From JANOAR01 sp031411235 (lineage in GTDB: Bacteria > Verrucomicrobiota > Verrucomicrobiia > Verrucomicrobiales > Verrucomicrobiaceae), in assembly GCA_031411235.1 (NCBI GenBank), contig JANOAR010000162.1, positions 1-5,728 of the forward strand: a DNA stretch of 5,728 nt. Direction: 5' to 3'. The translations under genes and the position numbers were made by a program. The notes below the pieces were generated by a model. It searched no databases. It was not told the origin of the DNA and saw only the letters and a list, made by a program, of their open reading frames with translations. This document shows, piece by piece, positions 1 through 5,403 of the stretch (position 1 is the first letter of the stretch; each line of letters begins with the position of its first letter).

Positions 1-85
1 GGAAGAACAGGGGTTGGAGCAGTGCCCATTCAGCATCGCTCAAGTCGGTATCGTAACCAGCGGCGGAGTCCGTCTTGGTAACCAT
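1..85 (-). CDS. IS5-family transposase, N-terminal fragment
   Basis: Reading the minus strand from the ATG at 85-83 gives 28 codons that run off the window edge: MVTKTDSAAG, then YDTDLSDAEWALLQPLFF. The block DLSDAEWALLQPL is the hallmark start of the small helical DUF4096-type domain that opens many IS5-family (IS427/IS1031-like) DDE transposases, which cut and paste their element. The catalytic DDE residues would lie beyond the window. Two in-frame starts are possible. One is the ATG at 85, with AAGGG at 95-91 five bases before it. The other is a TTG at 103, with a good AAGGAG at 117-112 and an eight-base spacer. The ATG is kept here. A possible -10 box (TATAAG, 98-93) overlaps the AAGGG. 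Group assignment rests on motif resemblance only, and whether the element is intact cannot be seen. Confidence 0.7.
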   Translation of the reverse strand, partial: MVTKTDSAAGYDTDLSDAEWALLQPLFF

Positions 86-140
86 TCCAACCCTTATATC
101 CAACCGTTGCACTCCTTCCAGTTATTTAGCGGATAGGCTC
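1..140 (-). mobile_element. Insertion sequence, partial (left part cut by window edge)
   Basis: The window opens inside an insertion sequence that is transcribed leftwards. The evidence is the N-terminus of an IS5-type transposase (see the CDS at 1-85), preceded by about 55 bases typical of an IS end. I place the outer end at about position 140. Read inward on the minus strand, the end begins GAGCCTATCCGCTAAATAAC, which has the look of a terminal inverted repeat. It is flanked outside by TAA/TA (141-143), a plausible short target duplication. The other end is outside the window, so neither the inverted repeat nor the duplication can be confirmed and the exact boundary is inferred. The element lies about 35 bases past the stop codon of the pyrophosphatase gene, so that gene is not disrupted. 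Confidence 0.6.
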
Positions 141-175
141 TAATGAAGGGATCAGTCAAGAAGGATGCTCCTCTC

Positions 176-1849
176 TCACGGAGCCACCAGCTTCGCCGCG
201 ACGCTGCCGAGGTAGGGGAAGAGTTGCTTCTTTCGGCTGACCACGCCGGGCATGTGGAAGAGATTTTTGCGCTTCTGCGGGTACTCGATGGCGTCGATGA
301 TGCGGGAGTTTCCGGCGACGAGCAGCACGCTATTGTGCTCGGAGATGTCGGTGACCATGAGGCAGGCGAAGTGGACTTTTTGCTCGCTGACAATGGCTTC
401 CAGGGCGGCGTGCAGGTCGTCCTCGCGCTTCCAGAATTCATCGAGGCCCAGCTCTTCGATCTGGCTGATGCTGAGCCGCCAGCCGTTCTCGTCGAAGACC
501 TTTCGGTCGCTCTCGATGGCGGCGGCTGGAGTGCATTCGCGCAGCATGGAACCAGCGGCAAAGAAGTCGCGGACGAACACGGCAGCGTCGATGTCGGCGA
601 GGCCGCTCAACCACCCGAGGATGTCTTTATCGGTATCGGTGGTGGTGGGCGAGGTAAGATGCAGGGTGTCGCTGATGAGACCCGCGCAGAGGCAGATGGC
701 GACGGGCTTGGTGGGCACAATGCCGCGCATCCGATACATGAGCGCGACGATGGTGCTGGTGCTGCCGACGGGTTCGTTGATGAAGCGGATGGGCTCCTTG
801 GTGCGCAGATTCCCGCTGAGGCGATGGTGGTCGATCACTTCCAAAATCTCGGCCTCGTCGGCTCCGCTCACGGCCTGGGCAAACTCATTGTGATCGACAA
901 GTACGAGCTTGGCGCGAGGCACGTCAATGAGGTCGGACTTGGAGAACACGCCGACGAGCTGGCGCGTGGCCTCGTCCACCACGGGAAAGAGCGGCTGGTG
1001 CGAGTGCTGCACTTCCACGATGATCTCGCGCAATGGCATACGCGAGCCGAAGCACAGGAACTCCGAAACTAGCGCCTCGCCGATAGCGCGCGAGAAGCGC
1101 AGCAACTGCGATGTGCTCGCGGTGTCGTGTGGCGAGGATATGATGCACACGCCGCGTGCCTTAGCTTGCGCCTGCAACTCCGCCGAAGCTGCGAAGCCAC
1201 CGGTGATGATGAGGCAGCGCACACCGACCTCAATGGCCAAGGCGTGAATTTCCGGGCGGTCGCCGGTGACGATGGCCACGCGTCGCGCGGGGAATTGCAG
1301 GGCGCGCTTGCGCGTCGTCTCGAAGCTCGATGCAGCGACGACGAGCAGCAGGTTTTCAAACGCCTCCACATCGCCCTCGTCGCCGCTGGTGGTGGCTCCG
1401 AGCGCGCTGACCATGTTGCGCACGCTGGTGCGCACCTCTCGGTTGGCCGCGTCGTGCGGGTGGCTTTCATCCGGCGGCAGGAAGAGTTCCGCCAGTTCTT
1501 GGATGCCCGGCATTCCAAGCAGTCGTCCCTCGTCATCCAGCACGGGTACGCTGCGGAAGTGGTGCTCGGCGAGCTTGCGATACACGGATAAAATCGTCTC
1601 GTGCGGCCCCGCCGAGATGACTTGTTTCCGCGCGATGGTGGCAGCGGTGGGCCGCACATCGAGCAGCAATCGCGGAGCCTCCACGCCAGCCGTTTTTAAC
1701 ACCCAACTGGTGCGCACGTTCAGGTCGCCACAGCGTGCGGGCTCGGCGTCGATGCCCTTGGACTCACGCAGGAAAGCCGCGTAGCCGATGGCCGAGCAAA
1801 TGGCATCCGTGTCGGGATTGCGGTGACCGATGACGTGGACGGTGGACAT
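176..1849 (-). CDS. ppaC: Manganese-dependent (family II) inorganic pyrophosphatase with CBS and DRTGG regulatory domains
   Basis: A cytoplasmic enzyme of 557 residues that hydrolyses pyrophosphate to two phosphates, pulling biosynthetic reactions forward. The DHH catalytic domain opens with GHRNPDTDA (residues 8-16), whose His9, Asp13 and Asp15 match the metal ligands of the family. It is then split by a regulatory insert: a CBS repeat (about 72-126), a DRTGG domain (about 165-262, with GDRPEIHALA and ITGG) and a second CBS repeat (about 266-308). Catalysis resumes with VDHNE (318-322) and IDHHR (339-343). The C-terminal DHHA2 domain carries SDT (393-395) and the substrate-binding SRKKQ (538-542). 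All key motifs are present, so it should be active. In related enzymes the CBS pair binds AMP/ADP (inhibiting) or ATP (activating), and the DRTGG form can bind diadenosine polyphosphates. The start sits immediately before the first metal-binding strand, with no Shine-Dalgarno sequence. leuD lies 47 bases upstream on the same strand. Confidence 0.95.
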   Translation of the reverse strand: MSTVHVIGHRNPDTDAICSAIGYAAFLRESKGIDAEPARCGDLNVRTSWVLKTAGVEAPRLLLDVRPTAATIARKQVISAGPHETILSVYRKLAEHHFRSVPVLDDEGRLLGMPGIQELAELFLPPDESHPHDAANREVRTSVRNMVSALGATTSGDEGDVEAFENLLLVVAASSFETTRKRALQFPARRVAIVTGDRPEIHALAIEVGVRCLIITGGFAASAELQAQAKARGVCIISSPHDTASTSQLLRFSRAIGEALVSEFLCFGSRMPLREIIVEVQHSHQPLFPVVDEATRQLVGVFSKSDLIDVPRAKLVLVDHNEFAQAVSGADEAEILEVIDHHRLSGNLRTKEPIRFINEPVGSTSTIVALMYRMRGIVPTKPVAICLCAGLISDTLHLTSPTTTDTDKDILGWLSGLADIDAAVFVRDFFAAGSMLRECTPAAAIESDRKVFDENGWRLSISQIEELGLDEFWKREDDLHAALEAIVSEQKVHFACLMVTDISEHNSVLLVAGNSRIIDAIEYPQKRKNLFHMPGVVSRKKQLFPYLGSVAAKLVAP

Positions 1850-1860
1850 GGGCAGAGCGA

Positions 1861-1882
1861 GAAAAAAGACGGGCTAAAGCCC
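1861..1882 (-). terminator. Possible weak intrinsic terminator between leuD and the pyrophosphatase gene
   Basis: On the minus strand, 15 bases after the leuD stop, GGGC-TTTA-GCCC (1882-1871) can form a short hairpin, extendable by one T-G wobble. It is followed by GTC and six T's (1867-1862). The order hairpin then T-tract is right for Rho-independent termination of leuD transcripts. The stem is only four to five pairs, so it may act partially or be a small dispersed palindrome. The pyrophosphatase start codon is only 12 bases past the T-tract, leaving no room for a separate promoter after it. A promoter for that gene would therefore lie before or inside leuD, or readthrough must occur. Confidence 0.35.
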
Positions 1883-1896
1883 AGCACGACTCTGGC

Positions 1897-2499
1897 CTAC
1901 GCCGCCACCCAGCCGAACTCGCGCATCTTCGTATCCACGGCAGCCTTGCCTTCCAGCAGTTCGCCGATGGGATCCCAATGGCCGGAGGTCAGCGCCTCGC
2001 GAGCAGCGGAGGTGGACTTGGCAGGATAAGATTTGCCGCCGCAGGTGATGGCTTCTTTTTCCAAATCAACGACGACTTCCAGGCTGGAATCGGCGGCCAC
2101 AGCGGCAGCGATTTCGCGGATGTCGGCACCGGCGGCAGTCACGCAGGGGATGCCCAGGGTGGTGCAGTTGCCAAAGAAAATCTCGGCGAAGCTCTCGGCG
2201 ATGACGGCTCGGAAACCCCAGCGGTACAAGGCTTGCGGGGCGTGCTCGCGCGAGCTGCCGCAGCCGAAATTGGTGCCTGCGAGGAGGATGGATGCGCCCT
2301 TGAATTTCGGGTCGTTGAGCGGATGCGCCTTGTCGCTGCCGTCCTCGTTTTTGCGCACGTCATAGAAGAGGAATTCGCCGAGTCCATCGAAGGTGATGCA
2401 CTTCATGAACCGCGCCGGGATGATGCGATCCGTATCAACATCGGAGCCAGGGACATAAACAGCGCGACCAGAGGTGTGGGTGATTTTTGCGAGAGCCAT
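1897..2499 (-). CDS. leuD: 3-isopropylmalate dehydratase small subunit
   Basis: LeuD pairs with LeuC, which carries the iron-sulfur cluster, to isomerise 2-isopropylmalate to 3-isopropylmalate in leucine synthesis. The protein is 200 residues, normal for the family. It is a single swivelling aconitase-C domain. SDVDTDRIIPARF (residues 19-31) is the conserved N-terminal loop. GTNFGCGSSREHAPQAL (75-91) is the substrate-binding signature, followed by AEIFFGNCTTLGIP (105-118). I chose the ATG at 2499 because the homologous region begins within a few residues of it. An in-frame ATG at 2523 would add eight residues (MIRTLQNF) with no support. Neither start has a Shine-Dalgarno sequence; the 2499 leader is pyrimidine-rich then AT-rich. 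leuC is not in the window, so the two subunits are unlinked or linked upstream of a rearrangement. The SPFH genes diverge from it. Confidence 0.95.
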   Translation of the reverse strand: MALAKITHTSGRAVYVPGSDVDTDRIIPARFMKCITFDGLGEFLFYDVRKNEDGSDKAHPLNDPKFKGASILLAGTNFGCGSSREHAPQALYRWGFRAVIAESFAEIFFGNCTTLGIPCVTAAGADIREIAAAVAADSSLEVVVDLEKEAITCGGKSYPAKSTSAAREALTSGHWDPIGELLEGKAAVDTKMREFGWVAA

Positions 2500-2638
2500 A
2501 AAGTTTTGAAGGGTGCGAATCATAGCGAAGAGCCCGCGATGCGCAAATGGGCGATGATCCTCAACTGCTTGCTAGACAAAAACGCCCACAGTCGCTAGTA
2601 CCAGCGCTTTAGCGTTCAATTTTCATCCCCCCCACACT
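2500..2638. promoter_or_regulatory. Divergent intergenic region between leuD and the SPFH pair
   Basis: These 139 bases separate two diverging transcription units, so promoters for both leuD (leftward) and the SPFH genes (rightward) are expected here. I see no clear -35/-10 pair. The best rightward candidate, TAGACA (2572-2577) with TAGTAC 17 bases on (2595-2600), matches the consensus poorly. A small hairpin, AGCGC-TTTA-GCGTT (2603-2616), lies 22 bases before the SPFH start. It shares the core GCTTTAGC with the hairpin after leuD. The final bases before the SPFH ATG are a C-run with no Shine-Dalgarno sequence. The region's role is inferred from gene orientation only. Confidence 0.5.
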
Positions 2639-3619
2639 ATGACTATCGCCTTTGGCTGCCTTCTCGGTTTCATCATCTGGTTCCTGGTTCGCTACCTTAT
2701 CGGAGGTCTCTACACGGTGAATCAAAACGAACGCGCAGTGAAGACCAGCTTCGGCAGAGCCGTGCGCGTGGGCACTGCGACCACGCTCGATGACCCCGTG
2801 TCCGACTCGCTCTCGGAGGATCAAAAACAGCGCTACTGCTACCCGCAGGTGCGTGTCATCCCGCCCGGCGGCCCTTATTTCAAGTGGCCGTGGGAGACCA
2901 TTCACAAAGTCTCCATCGCTACGGGCACCGTCAACATCGCCTGGGATCCTGAAGATCTCTCGGCCAACAGCAACGGCACCATGCTCGAAGCCGTGACGAA
3001 GGATCAGCTCAACACTGGGCTCACGGGCCAACTGCGCTTCCGTGTCGCCGAGCGCAATCTGTATGCCTTCCTCTTCGGCATTAAAAATCCGTATGCGCAC
3101 ACCATGGGATACTTCGTCGCCGTACTGCGCGAAAGGATTGCCAACTTCGAGGCCCCGCGCACCGCCAAGGACGATGGCACGCCCGACTCGGCGGATGTCA
3201 TCGGCGTGTCGATCAATGACATCCGCAAAAACCTGCGCGACCTCAACGAGCACATGGAGCAGGAGTGCATCTCTGCCGCCGCCCGCTACGGCGTTGTTTT
3301 GGAAGACACCCTCATCACCGGCATCGACCCACCCGCCGAAGTCGAGAGTGCGCTCGCCGCGATCAACACCGCCTACAACCACGTCTCCTCCGACGTCAGC
3401 CTCGCGCAAGCTTCTGCTGACCAGAAGATCGTGCAAAGCCGCCGCGCTGTGGAGATCGAAACGCTCCGCGCTCAGGCCGAAGTGGAGCCGCTAGCCAAAC
3501 TCGCCGCCCAGCTCGCCGAGCTGCAAGCACGCGGGCCAGGAGCCCTATCCGCCTACGTGCGCAACGTGCGCCTCTCCATGCTGGAAAAAGCCCAACAAAT
3601 CTTCGTCGAGACCAAATAA
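2639..3619 (+). CDS. SPFH/Band 7 membrane protein, HflK-like or flotillin-like (first of a pair)
   Basis: This 326-residue protein belongs to the SPFH (stomatin-prohibitin-flotillin-HflK/C) superfamily, whose members oligomerise into membrane cages or scaffolds and often steer proteases. It has one hydrophobic segment at about residues 4-24. SPFH features follow: VNQNERAVKTSFGRA (27-41) and IPPGGPYFKWPWE (74-86), the usual Pro-Gly loop before the strand lying on the membrane. A roughly 25-residue acidic insert (about 48-70, around DDPVSDSLSEDQKQ) separates them. LRFRVAERNLYAFLF (132-146) and ITGIDPPAEV (226-235) are also typical. Residues 245-297 form an Ala/Glu/Gln-rich coiled coil (AVEIETLRAQAEVEPLAKLA), more like flotillin than HflK. 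There is no signal peptidase site. The ATG at 2639 is chosen because it lies just before the hydrophobic segment. It has no Shine-Dalgarno sequence. The stop is one base from the next SPFH start, so co-expression is near certain. Exact function is unknown. Confidence 0.88.
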   Translation: MTIAFGCLLGFIIWFLVRYLIGGLYTVNQNERAVKTSFGRAVRVGTATTLDDPVSDSLSEDQKQRYCYPQVRVIPPGGPYFKWPWETIHKVSIATGTVNIAWDPEDLSANSNGTMLEAVTKDQLNTGLTGQLRFRVAERNLYAFLFGIKNPYAHTMGYFVAVLRERIANFEAPRTAKDDGTPDSADVIGVSINDIRKNLRDLNEHMEQECISAAARYGVVLEDTLITGIDPPAEVESALAAINTAYNHVSSDVSLAQASADQKIVQSRRAVEIETLRAQAEVEPLAKLAAQLAELQARGPGALSAYVRNVRLSMLEKAQQIFVETK

Positions 3620-3620
3620 T

Positions 3621-4556
3621 ATGAACCCCTTCTTTATCGCCCTCATCGGCACCTTCTTCGGTTGCATGATCCTTGTGCCGCTAGTGCTCGCCATTGCGCG
3701 TGGCCTCGGTCTGTATGCCATCGTACACGAACGCCAGTGCTACGTCTATGTGCTGTTTGGCAAGGTCATCGGCATCATCGACGAGCCCGGGCTGCACATT
3801 CTGCCCTTCAAACTCGGGCCGTTTGCCTTCATCGTGAACTGGCTCGGCAAGTGCCACGTCCTCGACATGCGCATGGATCAGGAATACCTGCGCAGCCAGC
3901 CCGTAAACTCCGAGGAAGGTGCGCCCATGGGCATCGGCATCTGGCACGAAATGTTCATCAGCGACCCCGTGGCCTACCTGTTCCGCAACACCGACCCGCG
4001 CGGCTCACTCTCTGCCAACGTCAGCAACAGCACCGTGCGCTGCCTCAGCAATCTGCCGCTCGCCGACATGATGCGCAATCGCCATGCCATGAGCGATACC
4101 GTGCGCAGTGAAGTCTCGCCCAAGTCCCATGAATGGGGCTATAAACTGGGCTCCGTGTACATCCGCAAAGTCCACTTCCGCGATGCCGACATGATCCGCC
4201 AAATCGAAAGCAAGGTCGTCAATCGCCTGCGCCAAGTCACCTCCGCCATCCGGCAAGACGGTGCCAATCAAGTCAGCATCATCACCAGCACCGCCGAGCG
4301 CCAAGCCGCTGTGGAATTCGCCAAAGCCGCTGCCGTGCGCCCGCAGATTGTCGGCGAAACCCTGCACGCCATCTCCACCCATCCCGAAGTCTCAGCCGCC
4401 ATGTTCGAGGTGCTGGAGACCCAGAAAATACTCGCCAGCAACGCCTCCATCACCCTGCTGCCACAGAAGAGCGAACTACTCGGGCAAATCCTCGCTGCCG
4501 ACCATGCCAATGCGCGCAGCGGCAAGAGCACTCCACCGCCTATGCGGACGGCGTAG
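3621..4556 (+). CDS. SPFH/Band 7 membrane protein, HflC-like (second of a pair)
   Basis: A 311-residue partner of the preceding SPFH protein. A strongly hydrophobic segment spans residues 4-26. It is followed by YAIVHERQCYVYVLFGKVIG (32-51) and EPGLHILPFKLGPFAF (55-70), the standard opening of the SPFH domain. MFISDPVAYLFRNTD (111-125), YIRKVHFRDADMI (180-192) and VVNRLRQVTSAIRQDG (199-214) continue the fold. A shorter helical region with many alanines follows (about 215-270), then a polar, proline-containing tail (299-311). The two proteins differ in length, insert and tail, so they look like distinct subunits of a heteromer, as HflK and HflC do, rather than a recent duplication. TAATATG joins the genes, with no Shine-Dalgarno sequence beyond a lone GAG, so translation probably restarts after the upstream stop. 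No protease, NfeD or other partner gene is adjacent; the gene converges on purQ. Confidence 0.87.
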   Translation: MNPFFIALIGTFFGCMILVPLVLAIARGLGLYAIVHERQCYVYVLFGKVIGIIDEPGLHILPFKLGPFAFIVNWLGKCHVLDMRMDQEYLRSQPVNSEEGAPMGIGIWHEMFISDPVAYLFRNTDPRGSLSANVSNSTVRCLSNLPLADMMRNRHAMSDTVRSEVSPKSHEWGYKLGSVYIRKVHFRDADMIRQIESKVVNRLRQVTSAIRQDGANQVSIITSTAERQAAVEFAKAAAVRPQIVGETLHAISTHPEVSAAMFEVLETQKILASNASITLLPQKSELLGQILAADHANARSGKSTPPPMRTA

Positions 4557-4570
4557 CGTGCCACACCTGC

Positions 4571-4590
4571 GCGGTAGCCTGTGCTGCCGC
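4571..4590. terminator. Strong hairpin between convergent genes, possible two-way transcript end
   Basis: GCGGTAGC-CTGT-GCTGCCGC forms an eight-pair stem with one T-G wobble and a four-base loop, 14 bases after the stop of the second SPFH gene and 18 bases after the purQ stop on the other strand. A second stem, CGCGT-AAG-ACGCG (4588-4600), overlaps its right arm, so the two are mutually exclusive. Neither strand has a T-run after the hairpin. It is therefore not a standard intrinsic terminator, but it could end or protect both mRNAs. Confidence 0.45.
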
Positions 4591-4608
4591 GTAAGACGCG
4601 TGGCTCCC

Positions 4609-5316
4609 CTACATCGCTTGGCGCACGGATTTAAAGATATGGTAGCCCCAGCCCCAGTCGCCTTCTTTGCCCTGCCAGTCCTTGTCATAATGCTGGCTGC
4701 GCGTGAGGAAGCGCTCGGGGTGCGGCATCAGGCCGAAGACACGGCCCGTGTCATCTTGTAGCCCAGCGATGCCCTCGCTGCTGCCATTCACATTTTCTGA
4801 ATACAGAAGCGCCGCACGGCCATTGGCCACATAACTGGCACAGTCATCGCCGACGCCGACGAGGCGACCTTCGGCATGAGCGATGGGCAGCTCGAACTCA
4901 TCGGGCAAACCATTCAAGTAGGGGCTGGCAGCATTCTTTTTCAGCCCTACCCAGCGGCAGATGAAGCGGCCCGTCGTGTTGTGCAAAAGGCTACCGCGCG
5001 GCAGGAGATCAAGCTGGGTGAGGATTTGGAAGCCATTGCAAATGCCCATGGCATAACCACCACCCGCGACAAAGGATTGCAACTGGTCGCCCAAGCGATG
5101 CTTCGTCATCAACTGCGCGATGCGCCCCGACATGACATAATCGCCGTAGCTGAAGCCACCGGAGAACACGACCATCTGCGCCGCTGCGAGCGACTTGGGT
5201 TCCAGCAGTGCGGCAGGCAGCACCTCGGTGGTGAAACCCGCTGCCTGGAGCGCCCGCGAGGTCTCGGCATCGCAATTGGTACCTGGGAATTTAATGAGGA
5301 GAGCGTGGGGGGACAT
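4609..5316 (-). CDS. purQ: Phosphoribosylformylglycinamidine synthase, glutaminase subunit
   Basis: PurQ releases ammonia from glutamine and passes it to PurL, with PurS as adaptor, for the ATP-dependent conversion of FGAR to FGAM in purine synthesis in the cytoplasm. The 235-residue protein is a class I glutamine amidotransferase of normal family length. KFPGTNCDAET (residues 9-19) is the PurQ N-terminal signature. GGFSYGDY (53-60) forms the oxyanion region. GICNGFQIL (91-99) holds the nucleophile Cys93. MPHPER (197-202) supplies the catalytic His199 and Glu201. All triad residues are present. The ATG at 5316 is right for the family and has a pyrimidine-rich leader (CCTTCCTTTATCCT) with no Shine-Dalgarno sequence. 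purS and purL are not in the window, so this looks like a stand-alone purQ. The stop converges on the SPFH pair. Upstream on the same strand lies unrelated, possibly acquired sequence. Confidence 0.96.
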   Translation of the reverse strand: MSPHALLIKFPGTNCDAETSRALQAAGFTTEVLPAALLEPKSLAAAQMVVFSGGFSYGDYVMSGRIAQLMTKHRLGDQLQSFVAGGGYAMGICNGFQILTQLDLLPRGSLLHNTTGRFICRWVGLKKNAASPYLNGLPDEFELPIAHAEGRLVGVGDDCASYVANGRAALLYSENVNGSSEGIAGLQDDTGRVFGLMPHPERFLTRSQHYDKDWQGKEGDWGWGYHIFKSVRQAM

Positions 5317-5334
5317 AGGATAAAGGAAGGCGGA

Positions 5335-5356
5335 GTGGTGGACACGTTTTCACCAC
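5335..5356 (-). promoter_or_regulatory. Small hairpin in the purQ leader
   Basis: GTGGTG (5335-5340) and CACCAC (5351-5356) are perfectly complementary around a ten-base loop. Their near end is 18 bases before the purQ start. On the purQ strand this would form a six-pair stem in the mRNA leader. It overlaps the end of the short reading-frame tail at 5350-5403. It could be leader structure, a weak operator or chance. It is not a recognisable purine riboswitch: there is no room for a three-way junction and no conserved core is seen. Confidence 0.25.
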
Positions 5357-5403
5357 AGAAGCAAGATGTAAATGGCGCAACCGAAGCCTAGCACAATGAT
5401 CGT
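5350..5403 (-). pseudogene. Hydrophobic reading-frame tail, possible 3' remnant of a small membrane protein gene
   Basis: Read on the minus strand from 5403 to the TGA at 5352-5350, this stretch encodes TIIVLGFGCAIYILLLW. This is an almost purely hydrophobic segment of membrane-helix type, placed as if at the C-terminus of a small membrane protein. Directly upstream in the same frame is the TAA that ends the ORF at 5404-5688, so there is no obvious start; only an internal GTG (5394-5392) would give a 14-residue peptide. It could be the surviving tail of a gene that once preceded purQ and was replaced to the right of about 5404, or a chance open stretch. Only 17 codons are seen, so this is tentative. 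Confidence 0.25.

Noticed and set aside
143..1072. Long plus-strand ORF (309 codons) opposite the pyrophosphatase gene
   Set aside because: It lies wholly antisense to a gene with complete catalytic motifs, has no recognisable domain, and is the kind of open frame GC-rich genes produce by codon bias.
1978..2598. Plus-strand ORF (206 codons) opposite leuD
   Set aside because: It is antisense to leuD, with no motif, no start signal and composition typical of a shadow frame.
2572..2600. Promoter-like TAGACA and TAGTAC spaced by 17 bases upstream of the SPFH genes
   Set aside because: Spacing is good, but the -10 matches only about three of six positions. The signal is too weak to list as a promoter.
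2609..3436. Minus-strand ORF (275 codons) opposite the first SPFH gene
   Set aside because: It is antisense to a clear SPFH gene, its product is low-complexity Gly/Val/Arg/Asp with no known motif, and it is explained by third-position GC bias.
4876..5391. Plus-strand ORF (171 codons) opposite purQ
   Set aside because: It is antisense to a complete purQ and has no recognisable domain.
5366..5399. Possible purQ promoter with TTGTGC and TTTACA
   Set aside because: The hexamers are poor and the spacing is 18 or more bases; similar matches are easy to find by chance.
5317..5403. Purine riboswitch in the purQ leader
   Set aside because: Only one six-pair stem is present in 87 bases, with no three-way junction or conserved core, so the sequence does not support a riboswitch.
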